NCBI GenBank assembly: GCA_030426085.1
Contig: JAUHYW010000067.1
Location: 1-60,040, forward strand
From: a bacterium
Lineage (GTDB): Bacteria > Myxococcota_A > Bradymonadia > UBA7976 > UBA1532
Length of the DNA: 60,040 bases
Direction: 5' to 3'
Within the stretch, counting starts at the first letter, position 1. Every line of letters starts with the position of its first letter. Positions 37,001 to 45,655 of this stretch are shown here, in pieces. Made by a program: the position numbers and the translations under genes. The notes beneath the pieces are model-generated. The model did no database searches, was not told the origin of the DNA, and saw only the letters and a program-made list of their open reading frames with translations.

Positions 37001-38619
37001 CGCGCCTGATCGCGTGCGGGCACGGCGCGGCGATGGATCTGCTGCTCGACGCGGAGGGTCTCCCCCGGACGGGCCCGCCGCCGCGACCGACCCGCACGAC
37101 GAACCCGATGGAGGAGCCGGCCGCGCCTCCCCGCTCGACCGCTCCACGCTCGGCCGTGGAGCCCGCATCCGCAGAGCCCGAGACCCCGCCGCCCGAGCCG
37201 CCGGCCGCCGAGCCCGCACCCGACGAGGACCGCCTGCTCGACCGGCTCAAGCGCTGGTGGCGTGGCGATGAGCCGACCCATCCGCCGCGTCCCCCGGATC
37301 CGCCCACGCCCCGGCGCCCCGAGCCGCCGCGCCCCGATCCGCCGCGTCGGCCTCCGCCCCGGGCCCCGCAGCGCGACGACGACCCCGGCTTTCAGCCGCC
37401 CGATACGAGCCGCTTCTTCCAGCCCCAGCGCGCGGTCGAGCCTCAGCTCCGCGCCGATCCCAACTGGCTCGCCACCCGCCAGACCGCGACCGATATCGGC
37501 TTCGCCTTCGCCCCGGGCCGGCTGGCCGGGGTCCACCAGTACGGGCCGGCGCTCATCACCGACCGCTTCGATCCCCGCAGCCGCCGCTGGGTCGCCGCCG
37601 CGATCGACCCCGAGTGGTCCGCGCCGCCCGCCGGGGGTGGCTTCCGGGTCGCGTTCACCGGGCGGCTGCCCACCGGCGAGGCCGCGCTGGCGGTGCCGCT
37701 CTTCGGCCGGGTGTCGGCGCTCGACGCGCCCGACGCCCGCCGCTTGACGCGCGACGAGGCCCGCCCGCTGCTGGTGATGCCCCGCCCGACCGACGTGCGC
37801 TACACGGTCGACCTCGCCCGCCCGCCGCGCTACGTGGACGCCGATCCGCCCCGCGTCGCCGGCCTGCTCGCGCCCACCGCGCCCGACGACGAGCTGCCCG
37901 CCGAGTGCCACGATCTGCTCGGCGGCCTGCTCGACGCGCCGCCGCGGGCCCGGCTCTCGGGCATCGGCCAGTTCGTGCGGCGGCACTATCGCTACGACCC
38001 GAGCTACCTCGAAGACCCGGCCCACGCCCGCTGGCTGCGCCGGGTGACCCGGGGGCGGCCGAACGTACACCTCGCCGCGCTGCACGCCGGCCGCGACGGG
38101 CGGCACCTGGGCGCGGGGGTGTGCTACGAGCTCAACGCGCTGGTCTGCGAGCTGGCCCGGCGGGCGGGCATCCCCGCCGCGATCGCCACCGGCTGGACCT
38201 TCGATCGGGGGTGGATCGATCAGCCCGATCATCTGTGGGCGATGGCGCTGCTGGCGACCGGGGACGGGCCCCGCTGGATGCCGGTCGACGCCTCGACGAC
38301 CCACGAGGGCCGCCCGCTGCACGCGACGCCGCGCCCGCCGGGCCCGCACCGGGCGCAGGCGCCGCGCCAGGACCTCCGCCCGCCTCGCCCGGTGGATTGG
38401 ACCGACGTCGCGCCGCCGCCCGAGCGGCCCGGAGCCCCGCTGCGCGAGCTGCTGCGGGTCATCCGCCACGCGGAGCGGCTCGGCGAGGCGCCCGAACGGA
38501 GCGAAGCCGAGCGCCTCGCCGCCGCCCGAAGCCTGCTCACCGAGCCCGATCGGGCCCGAGCGCTGCTGGCGGTGCTCGACGGGGGCGGGGCAGGGGAGCG
38601 CGACCCGGAGGCCCGCTAA
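31048..38619 (+). CDS. Giant sacsin-type GHKL ATPase fused to a transglutaminase-like domain
   Basis: About 2523 residues with no signal peptide, so cytoplasmic. Residues 195-310 form a sacsin/NOV-type Hsp90-like (GHKL) ATP site: N-box FLMELIQNAEDAD, G1 HDGVPFD, and G2 IGFFGVGFKSVY, the family signature. A long Ala/Leu/Arg-rich region of sacsin-repeat-like alpha/beta sequence follows (about 310-2000). A Pro-rich linker (about 2007-2125) leads to a C-terminal transglutaminase-like fold. Its catalytic triad reads Cys2359 (GAGVCYELNAL), His2395 (PDHLWAM) and Asp2414 (MPVDAST). Such folds are thiol proteases, peptide-crosslinkers or deamidases. The fusion of nucleotide-driven clamp and thiol enzyme is unfamiliar to me. 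Residues about 1262-1316 come from an inserted cruciform element. GTG 31030 is an alternative start; neither start has a good ribosome site. Stress chaperone or defence roles are both possible. Confidence 0.85.
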   Translation: MDLAALARRPLAEQCARLARLIDPTPPPGLLAALARWPDPAPLAHAIERALAGGCVPPDLAPALAAAPDAHLGRVLRALPGDHPSSLRAPLIDRVVEALDALPFERVAAACFLLRWIGRADPERGAALARDAFEAARAAVAVEPEAIPDATLLRVPGRACAELTRAASRAGHAARWQARSRAFAAATLAGLQSQPKSLSQMGAEDLLSQRVYTDPGHFLMELIQNAEDADARTWRLAVEPERLVVRHDGVPFDARDVVGVLSIGQTTKSAARIGFFGVGFKSVYAITDRPRVRSGPFDFEIADVSIPRRIDDPEVEQGTRLDLPLRAPDDPRLGWRAIATRAEGLPAALLLTLRHIRRMEVEVGGRSRIVERVETGAPGEVLLRDGADGARWLVLGESDPVDGTLVAVPLDDQGQPTPMPAGAPTVFCFLPTRDRPGLRIMVHARFPLPVDRERVDVGAPKTRAALRRAGALLFEAAERAHPWAVLRLLPLPGEVQPPIWEDVRIGFAEAAGARPWIPTPGAGRVDLARARRAEAALAAALGDIALPDGGRPIHAPDARADAMLAALGAPRLTAADLIELIDHAAGAGRAEHLTSALPEILAALAAAPELSRNADAWADAPIALDAHGAWRPPRALARCPARLRPFFAHRPLLAPALDDTPRLAPLWIALGLVRLDDAAVADALRDRETGPAICARVPAGVLEWMADQPPDRLVGLSHLVVVPDERGALRPIAGGADLPPVGPLAAWAERWPRARSPLVARSIAERFGPTLLALGARRLDIGRLLDGVAGAGPVPAGSALDALHGVLDRLAADLSPRLAERLARAPIFTDVHGTDRPLSGPRRAIVAESDELRSLLPDGPWLVDGLRRARHVAVIDPPTVGPLDAVRGLFEPSAALYAEPGSARWRRLVAWAIAHGPPLDDALKSRLRAAPIWAGGDQRAPLDALRARPESSAWATLYDTWDRWPPPTDEARALSAALGLAERGDAGRRLIADLKWMHTEDPHGAWLDGPALPEALAELGRRSEPDALRPLAELAIHPDAAGARRPLGDALRSDPPWRAILADGARPLLDAGWQARIEPLLERLSVPRHGLEAAVAFAETDPAFPEARDALRAALADAGGPWGAGLTGRISALPLWPSDGRFVPATAVVPPGRLGALAGLPVGALAAQVDPSAAEQADRLADALDFASVGALLAERVAAEAVAGEPLDAQAPWLSSVEAVAAVRRALVAEGQAMDALPLRVDLDGRLVVGPLFDASRDVRHLVGRPRDPHDDSTALSPPLGVGSPRRAPGTPSSARLDRGRNDSRAHHADFASAPLAARLPIRARITHADDPGGAPLPARWLLSDLADAQREAGPIDDHPVLAEQSARRALYRWIEAVADEIEADEQARGQLGRAPVWPTTGGTLRAARELMPVDDPLADDAAVDPALDWVPADEIPAEVRRRLRGWFRLDARRLRTAVEHLVDAHRQIDDPARSARLLTLLARLLTAAESEEAPLDALVARFKLHRRLKVADADGRFDRPKALLAPTQAAQAKRIALFHPDPPRRPHPAYPEAVRRLLRAAGADVDLSDDALSAALDAPVPGLDAGLARVAYLGARAADAPALIERLDLGARPWLFDRDGTPCAPADLDWPDPDLDALIGSEGGRRPHPAVVHGLPPAVLARLPVRTAADADPHAVARHQPEGTPLPMAVLRWFDDGLDARRIRPDDARAALAGRRIFGADDGRCRPPEALVRDLPAPGLGRRRSGFSDGRPVPRLIGALGIPATPDVSVWLGLAEEIAADARRADLLADEPELREVLPRIVGRLALAGASRPAAVLATTPRGERIVPIDDRALTMPWPPTLAAAAGPADLALIALDAPPESLSSAATRWGVPTVEARWRPSSTPAPAGRPLPDLTRTLTDLWARLPRVLDGAPGDPPTAREVADADAPGRIGRANVPWPRTARCVDGVLCVAEGAGADAIADALWRDRLRPDDAPTEAVARLARLIACGHGAAMDLLLDAEGLPRTGPPPRPTRTTNPMEEPAAPPRSTAPRSAVEPASAEPETPPPEPPAAEPAPDEDRLLDRLKRWWRGDEPTHPPRPPDPPTPRRPEPPRPDPPRRPPPRAPQRDDDPGFQPPDTSRFFQPQRAVEPQLRADPNWLATRQTATDIGFAFAPGRLAGVHQYGPALITDRFDPRSRRWVAAAIDPEWSAPPAGGGFRVAFTGRLPTGEAALAVPLFGRVSALDAPDARRLTRDEARPLLVMPRPTDVRYTVDLARPPRYVDADPPRVAGLLAPTAPDDELPAECHDLLGGLLDAPPRARLSGIGQFVRRHYRYDPSYLEDPAHARWLRRVTRGRPNVHLAALHAGRDGRHLGAGVCYELNALVCELARRAGIPAAIATGWTFDRGWIDQPDHLWAMALLATGDGPRWMPVDASTTHEGRPLHATPRPPGPHRAQAPRQDLRPPRPVDWTDVAPPPERPGAPLRELLRVIRHAERLGEAPERSEAERLAAARSLLTEPDRARALLAVLDGGGAGERDPEAR
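34831..34996. mobile_element. MITE-like 166-bp imperfect palindrome inserted in frame
   Basis: The ends are about 30-bp imperfect inverted repeats: GTGGGTCGTCCGCGAG from 34834 against GTGGGGCGGACGCGAA read from the other strand at 34993, with 22 of 29 positions identical. Inner arms continue (CCACGGCCCTTTCACCCC on the left), and a perfect CGTGCC-CCT-GGCACG hairpin sits exactly at the centre (34906-34920). The segment is less GC-rich and encodes Ser/Thr/Asn/His-rich sequence foreign to the flanking Ala/Leu/Asp-rich protein. No clear target duplication remains. There is no transposase, so it would have moved in trans or is a REP-like relic. Confidence 0.6.
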
Positions 38620-38674
38620 TCACGGGGTTGGACCCCAGCGGCCGCGACGGCTCACGGCGCCGATGCCCCCGTGA
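38620..38674. terminator. Weak inverted repeat between convergent genes
   Basis: TCACGGGG (38620-38627) and CCCCGTGA (38667-38674) are exact inverted copies enclosing a GC-rich 39-nt loop. They span the 62-bp gap between the stop of the GHKL giant and the stop of the SprT-like gene. A transcript-end function is plausible but the loop is long. Confidence 0.3.
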
Positions 38675-38681
38675 ACAGGCT

Positions 38682-39335
38682 TCACTCGACCGGCTCGAGC
38701 GCCTCGATCGGCACGTAGTACTTCGCGTAGCACTGCCCATCCGAGTACCGCCGCCCGCCGGGGTCGGGGACCAGCACCGTCGCCCGCCGGGTGATGCGGT
38801 TGACGACGCCCTCGTGCACCCGGCGCCCGGCGCGGAAGCGCACCCGACTGCCGACGCCGACGCCCAGCGCCTGCCGGGCCCGCTCGTGGGGCGTGACCAG
38901 CTCGTGGGTCGCCTCGGTGTGGCCGAAGAAGCCGTGCACGAAGCGGGCGAAGGGCCGCCCGCGGCAGTTCGACGCCTGCCACACCAGGAACTCGCACAGG
39001 TGGATCAGCTCGTGCTCGAAGATGCGCAGCAAGGCGTCCAGCCGATCCTCGCAGCGCACGCCGCAGACGTTGATCGCCCGCGCCTCGCCGCGGAACGTGC
39101 CCCCGAGCAGCGTCGCCGAGACCCCGATCGAGAACCGCCGCTCGACGCCGCTCGGCCCCCGGCGCTCCTCCCGGCGGGTCATGCCGCCCGAGCGGATCAT
39201 GCGCCGCGACACGTCGAACGTCAGCGCGCCGCCGGTGGGCCCGTCGAGCGCCTCGCGCATGGCCCCGTCGAAGAAGCGGGCGTCGTAGGCCTCGAAGAGC
39301 AGCGCCAGATCCGACGGCACGATCCGGTGGAACAT
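38682..39335 (-). CDS. SprT-like zinc metalloprotein
   Basis: About 217 residues. The zinc site is IFEHELIHLCEFLVW, an HExxH helix (HELIH), with the supporting helix LALLFEAYDARFFDG at the N-terminus as in SprT/Spartan-type proteases. The rest has a beta-rich C-terminus (GVGSRVRFRAGRRVHEGVV) that may be an SH3-like fold. Substrates are unknown; SprT-like proteins cleave DNA-protein crosslinks in eukaryotes, while bacterial ones are poorly studied. The start is uncertain: ATG 39335 begins just before the conserved helix, and GTG 39449 would add about 38 residues. Neither has a ribosome site. It converges on the GHKL-transglutaminase giant. Confidence 0.75.
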   Translation of the reverse strand: MFHRIVPSDLALLFEAYDARFFDGAMREALDGPTGGALTFDVSRRMIRSGGMTRREERRGPSGVERRFSIGVSATLLGGTFRGEARAINVCGVRCEDRLDALLRIFEHELIHLCEFLVWQASNCRGRPFARFVHGFFGHTEATHELVTPHERARQALGVGVGSRVRFRAGRRVHEGVVNRITRRATVLVPDPGGRRYSDGQCYAKYYVPIEALEPVE

Positions 39336-39346
39336 CGGTCGGTTGA

Positions 39347-41040
<1,694 letters not shown>

Positions 41041-41041
<1 letters not shown>

Positions 41042-42582
41042 TGGCCCACCAGACCGTCCTCATCCTCGACTACGGCAGCCAGTACACCCAGCTCATCGCC
41101 CGCCGGGTGCGCGAGCTGTCGATCTACTGCGAGATCGTGCCCTTCGACGCCGATCCGGCCGGCCTCGCCGCCCGCAAACCGACGGCGATCATCCTCAGCG
41201 GCGGCCCGTCCAGCGTGACCGCCGAGGACGCCCCGGCGCTGTCCCCGGCGCTGCTCGAGCTGGGCGTGCCGGTCCTCGGGATCTGCTACGGGCTCCAGGT
41301 CGTGACCCGCACGCTCGGCGGCGAGGTCGACAAGGCCCGACTGCGGGAGTATGGCCGGGCCGAGATCCAGATCGTCGACCGGGGCGACCTGTTCGCCGGC
41401 ATCGACGGCCCGCGCACTCAGGTCTGGATGTCGCACGGCGATCACGTCGAGCGCCCGGCCCCCGGCTTCGACGTGCTCGCCCGCACCGGCGACGGGGTCA
41501 TCGCCGCCGTCGCCGACCGCACGCGCCGCATCTGGGGGGTGCAGTTCCACCCCGAGGTGGTGCACACCCCGGCCGGGGGGCGCATGCTGCGCAACTTCCT
41601 GGTCGAGACCGCCGGGCTGCGGGGGGACTGGACGCCGGCCAGCTTCGTGCACGACGCCATCGACCGCATCCAGGCCCAGGTGGGCGACGCCCGGGTCATC
41701 TGCGGGCTCTCGGGCGGGGTCGACTCGGCGGTCGCCGCAGCGCTGCTGCACGCGGCCATCGGCGATCGGCTGACCTGCGTCTTCGTCGACAACGGGCTCC
41801 TGCGGCTACACGAGGCGGAGCAGGTCGTCGAGCTGTTCTCCGGCCGGTTCGGCTACGATCTGCGCCACGTCGACGCCAGCGACCGCTTCCTCTCCGAGCT
41901 GGCCGGGGTCACCGACCCCGAGACCAAGCGCAAGATCATCGGGCGGGTCTTCGTGGAGGTCTTCGAAGACGTCGCCAAGACGATCGACGGCGCCCGCTTC
42001 CTGGCCCAGGGCACGCTGTACCCCGACGTCATCGAGAGCGTCAGCGTGCGGGGCCCGGCGGCGGTCATCAAGAGCCACCACAACGTCGGCGGGCTGCCCG
42101 AGCGCATGGATCTCGAGATCTGCGAGCCGCTGCGCGAGCTGTTCAAGGACGAGGTGCGCAAGGCGGGGCTCGAGCTGGGGCTGCCCGAAGAGGTCATCTG
42201 GCGCCACCCGTTCCCCGGGCCGGGGCTCGCGATCCGCATCCTGGGGGCGATCGATCGGGATCGCCTCGACGTGCTGCGGCGGGCGGACCACATCCTGCGG
42301 GAAGAGATCCGCACCGCGGGCCTGCATCGGGCCATCTGGCAGGCCGGCGCGGTCCTGCTGCCGGTGCGCTCGGTGGGGGTGATGGGCGACGACCGGACCT
42401 ACGAGAACGTGTGCGCCCTGCGGGCCGTCTCGAGCCTGGACGGCATGACCGCCGACTGGTATCCGATCCCGTACGAGGTGCTGGGCCGCATGTCGACCCG
42501 CATCATCAACGAGGTCAACGGCATCAACCGGGTGGTCTATGACATCTCGAGCAAGCCACCGGCCACGATCGAATGGGAGTAG
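41041..42582 (+). CDS. guaA: GMP synthase (glutamine-hydrolysing)
   Basis: Amination of XMP to GMP with glutamine and ATP. The 513 residues contain the class I glutaminase domain (nucleophile in GICYGLQ, His-Glu in [11 protein letters not shown]), the ATP-pyrophosphatase P-loop [12 protein letters not shown], and the C-terminal dimerisation domain with the canonical end PPATIEWE. The start overlaps the guaB stop. The next gene begins 44 bp before its end in another frame. Confidence 0.98.
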
Positions 42583-43348
42583 GGGAGCCGCCCTGGCGCT
42601 CGCCCTGCTCACCCCGGCCGCCCTGCTGTGCCTCTGCGCGCCCGCCGCGGCCGAGCCGGTCGTGACCGAGACCGACGACGGCGTGGTCGACTGGACCCGC
42701 CGCACGGTCGAGGCCATCGGCGTCGGCACCCCCGACATCATCTCGCCCACCGGCGCGCTGACCCCCCGCGAGCCGTACGACGTCGCTCGGGAAGACGCCG
42801 AGAAGCGCATCACCCGCCTGCTGGCCCGGCTTCCAGTCGATGGCGAGCGGCGGCTGCGTGATCTGGATCCGCTCGACGCCCGGCGGGCGGCCGTCGCCAA
42901 GGCCCACGTCGCCGCCGAGACCCGCCACTTCAGCGACGGCACGGTGCACCTGCCGGCCAGCGCGTCGTTCGCCTGGGTCGCCGCCGAGTGGCCGGCCGAT
43001 CCGGCGGCGAAGATCGACGTGCCCGTCGGCCCGCCGCTCCCCGGGCCCAGCGGCCTCATCGTGAAGCTGGGCGCGCCGATGAAGCCCGCCGTGCGGCTGC
43101 GCCTGACGACCCCCGCGGGCGCGACCCTCGCCGCGGGCACGGTCCACGACCCGCTGGGCCCGACGGGGGCGGTCTTCGCCTACGCCGAGGCCGAGGTCGA
43201 CCTGCCCGCGCTCGTCGGCGACGCGCCGCTGCTCGTCGAGGCCGCCCCCGGCGAGGGCCGGGGCGCGATCACGCTGCCCGACGAGGCGCTGGTCGGGCAG
43301 CGGATCCCCGGCGCCATCGTGATCCTGTGGCCGGAGCCGAAGCGATGA
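42539..43348 (+). CDS. Exported LPP20-like protein
   Basis: A 269-residue exported protein with a signal peptide ([21 protein letters not shown]). The mature N-terminus [20 protein letters not shown] resembles the start of LPP20/FlgP-type envelope proteins, followed by helical residues where family members have repeated ARxxAxxDA patterns. The C-terminal 120 residues are beta-rich. The start at 42539 lies inside guaA (44-bp overlap) and gives a long positively charged n-region. No nearer ATG exists, but a non-standard start near 42590 cannot be excluded. It is coupled to the PEGA lipoprotein through ATGA. Function is unknown; envelope localisation is likely. Confidence 0.65.
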   Translation: MTSRASHRPRSNGSRGAALALALLTPAALLCLCAPAAAEPVVTETDDGVVDWTRRTVEAIGVGTPDIISPTGALTPREPYDVAREDAEKRITRLLARLPVDGERRLRDLDPLDARRAAVAKAHVAAETRHFSDGTVHLPASASFAWVAAEWPADPAAKIDVPVGPPLPGPSGLIVKLGAPMKPAVRLRLTTPAGATLAAGTVHDPLGPTGAVFAYAEAEVDLPALVGDAPLLVEAAPGEGRGAITLPDEALVGQRIPGAIVILWPEPKR

Positions 43349-43683
43349 CCCGCCGCGCCTCTCTGCTCGCCACCGCCCTGATCGCGCTCGTCACCCTCGG
43401 CTGCGGCGGGGACGGCGTCATCCGCAAGGTCGGTGATCTGCCGCCGCCGCCCCCCGGGGCCGGCTTCGTCGAGATCAAGTGCGACCCGCCGACCGCCGAT
43501 CTCTATGTCGACGGGGTCTACCGCGGCCGGCTGGACGGCTACCGCAACGGTGTGATCCGCATGCCCGAAGGCCCTCGGCGGGTGGCGCTGCGCAAGAACG
43601 GCCACTACGCGTGGTACGGCACGGTCACGGTGGGGCAGGCGACGACAGTCATCGAGACCCGGCTGGTGCCCGAGGTGCCCTGA
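43345..43683 (+). CDS. Small PEGA-domain lipoprotein
   Basis: A 112-residue lipoprotein; the signal ends in ALVTLGC. The mature part is a PEGA beta-sandwich (EIKCDPPTADLYVDGVYRG ... PRRVALRKNGHYAWYGTVTVG), a fold common in Myxococcota surface lipoproteins that bind other envelope components. It overlaps the preceding stop (ATGA), so it ends the guaB-guaA-LPP20-like run. Confidence 0.85.
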   Translation: MTRRASLLATALIALVTLGCGGDGVIRKVGDLPPPPPGAGFVEIKCDPPTADLYVDGVYRGRLDGYRNGVIRMPEGPRRVALRKNGHYAWYGTVTVGQATTVIETRLVPEVP

Positions 43684-43758
43684 GCCCCCGACGCCACGGC
43701 GGTCGGCCGCAGGCCCGGCGGTTGACCCGAAGATGGAAGACGCCCGGCGGGCACCGGG

Positions 43759-43786
43759 TGGACAGCGACGAGAATCGGGCTAGAAT
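43759..43786 (+). promoter_or_regulatory. Strong promoter candidate (TGGACA - 16 nt - TAGAAT)
   Basis: TGGACA (43759-43764) and TAGAAT (43781-43786) each match consensus at five of six positions. They show that the ATG at 43820, not an in-frame GTG at 43787 inside the promoter, starts the next gene, with a leader of about 27 nt. Confidence 0.65.
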
Positions 43787-43819
43787 GTGCCGACGCACCT
43801 CCTCACAGAAGGCCCCCAG

Positions 43820-45655
43820 ATGTCCGCAAGCAGCGGCAAGCTCGAGCCGCTCAAACTGTTCAAGGTGTTCCGCAGCATCCTCGAGCGCCGGCTCGGGGGC
43901 ACGCTGACCGTGCGGCGGGGGCCGGTCGTCAAGCAGGCCCGCCTCGCGTTCGGCCAGGTGCTCGCCGCCGCCTCGAACCGCCCCGAGGAGAGCCTCGCCC
44001 GGGCGCTGGTGGACGAGGGGCTCATCTCGTCCACCGAGCGGGTCGAGATCGACGCCGCCCGCCGGGCCGACCGACGCAGCTTCGAGGCCCACGTCCGCGA
44101 GCGGGGGCTGGTGGCCGAGGGCCGACTCGAAGGCATCGAGCGCCGCATCTCGCGCACGGTCTTGCTGGAGTGCTTCGGCTGGCCCGATGGGACCTTCGAA
44201 TTCGCGGTGGCCCAGGTGCGGACCAACCCCGAGAAGCGGCCCATCGACACCGTCGAGCTGCTGCTCGAAGCCGCCGCCGCCCACCTGCCGACGCCCATCT
44301 GCGAGCGCTTCCTCAACACCTTCTCCGGCCAGCAGCTCGGCGCGACCGAGTGGATGCAGACCTACGCCGAGGTCTACGACCGGCTGTTCCCGCCGCCGAA
44401 CCTGCGGGGCATGCTGCAGAGCCCACTGCCGGTGGCCGCGGTGGCCAGCCTGCCGGGGGACAAGCCACGCAACTTGAGGGAAGGGGCCGCGCTGGTCCTG
44501 TCCGGCCTCGGCGCGCTGTCTCGGCTCGAAGGCGCCCGAGGGCCCGCGGCTCGGCAGGCGACCCGCTCCGGCCCGCAGCGGCCGGCCACCGCGAGCGGCC
44601 CTCAGCCACGCGCGGGCGGGTCTCGGGCTTCCGGCGGCCGCCGTCGAGCCGAGCGCTCGGTCCCGCCTCGACCGGCCTCGGTCGCGCCGCACCCGACCCG
44701 CTCTGAACCCCCGAGCGCTCGCCCGCCCGTCCGATCGTCCTCCGACTCGGCCGACCGGCCGGTGCGTGTGCGGGCCAGCCGAGGCCCCGGCGCGGCCCGC
44801 CCCGAGCGCGCGTCCGGTTCCAAGCGGCCCATGCGCCGCTCCGGCGCTCGCCGGGCGGCCCCGGCCGAGAAGAAGCCGATCCCGTCGAAGGTCCAGGCCA
44901 ACCTCGACCGGGCCGTGGCGCTCGCGCCAGAGCTGGAGCAGCGGACCCACTACGAGCTGCTCGAGATCGAGCAGGGCGCCGACGAGAAGGCCATCCGGCT
45001 GGCGTTCCGCCGGATGGCCCGCGACTTCCACGTCGATCGCTTCGCCCGCTACGGGCTCGACAAAGAGACCCTCGCGGCGGTGCAGAAGGTCTTCGTCGCG
45101 GCCAACAAGGCCCACGAGGTGCTGTCGTCGGCCGACAAGCGCAAGGAGTACGACATCGGCCTCGAGATGAAGGCCGGCGGGGCCAAGGTCGCCGCCGGCG
45201 GCGGGCCGCAGCTCGATCAGGTCTTCAAAGCCGAGAAGCTCATCAAGGACGCGACGGTCCTCATCGGCCGGGGGCAGCCCGACGCGGCGCTGGAGCGGCT
45301 CGAGACGGCGGGGCAGTCACTGCCCGACGACCCGGTCTACAAGGCGGCCAGAGCGTTCGCCGAGCACCTGCTCGCGCAGGGGCAGGGGGGCTCGCAAGTC
45401 GTCCTCGGGCGCACCCGGGAGGCGCTGGAAGAAATCTGCGCCGAGCTCGACAATCGCGAAGAGCCCTTCTTGTATCTCGGGCGCATCTATCGCACGCTCG
45501 ACGAGCCGGAGAAGGCCATCCGGGCCTTCGAACGCGCCTTGAAGATCAACCCGCACTATGCCGAGGCGGGCAGCGAGCTGCGCCATGTGCAGCGCAAGAT
45601 CGAGCAGAGCAAGAGCAGCGGTCTGGCCGGGCTGTTCGGCCGGCGGAAGAAGTAG
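43820..45655 (+). CDS. DUF4388/PATAN-type protein with degenerate J domain and TPRs
   Basis: A 611-residue cytoplasmic protein. Residues 1-200 resemble the DUF4388/PATAN module of Myxococcota and Geobacter signalling proteins (LGGTLTVRRGPVVKQARLAFGQVLAA). An Arg/Ser/Pro-rich disordered linker (about 230-350) follows. A J domain (about 375-445; THYELLEIEQGADEKAIRLAF) has HVD (404-406) in place of the HPD that drives DnaK, so it probably cannot stimulate ATPase. A TPR tail ends in EEPFLYLGRIYRTLDEPEKAI. It is followed with no gap by another PATAN protein, suggesting they work together. Confidence 0.8.
   Translation: MSASSGKLEPLKLFKVFRSILERRLGGTLTVRRGPVVKQARLAFGQVLAAASNRPEESLARALVDEGLISSTERVEIDAARRADRRSFEAHVRERGLVAEGRLEGIERRISRTVLLECFGWPDGTFEFAVAQVRTNPEKRPIDTVELLLEAAAAHLPTPICERFLNTFSGQQLGATEWMQTYAEVYDRLFPPPNLRGMLQSPLPVAAVASLPGDKPRNLREGAALVLSGLGALSRLEGARGPAARQATRSGPQRPATASGPQPRAGGSRASGGRRRAERSVPPRPASVAPHPTRSEPPSARPPVRSSSDSADRPVRVRASRGPGAARPERASGSKRPMRRSGARRAAPAEKKPIPSKVQANLDRAVALAPELEQRTHYELLEIEQGADEKAIRLAFRRMARDFHVDRFARYGLDKETLAAVQKVFVAANKAHEVLSSADKRKEYDIGLEMKAGGAKVAAGGGPQLDQVFKAEKLIKDATVLIGRGQPDAALERLETAGQSLPDDPVYKAARAFAEHLLAQGQGGSQVVLGRTREALEEICAELDNREEPFLYLGRIYRTLDEPEKAIRAFERALKINPHYAEAGSELRHVQRKIEQSKSSGLAGLFGRRKK

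Noticed and set aside
43787-43819. In-frame GTG giving an 11-residue N-terminal extension of the J-domain protein
   Set aside because: The GTG directly follows the -10 hexamer of a strong promoter, so it would not be usefully transcribed; ATG 43820 is preferred.
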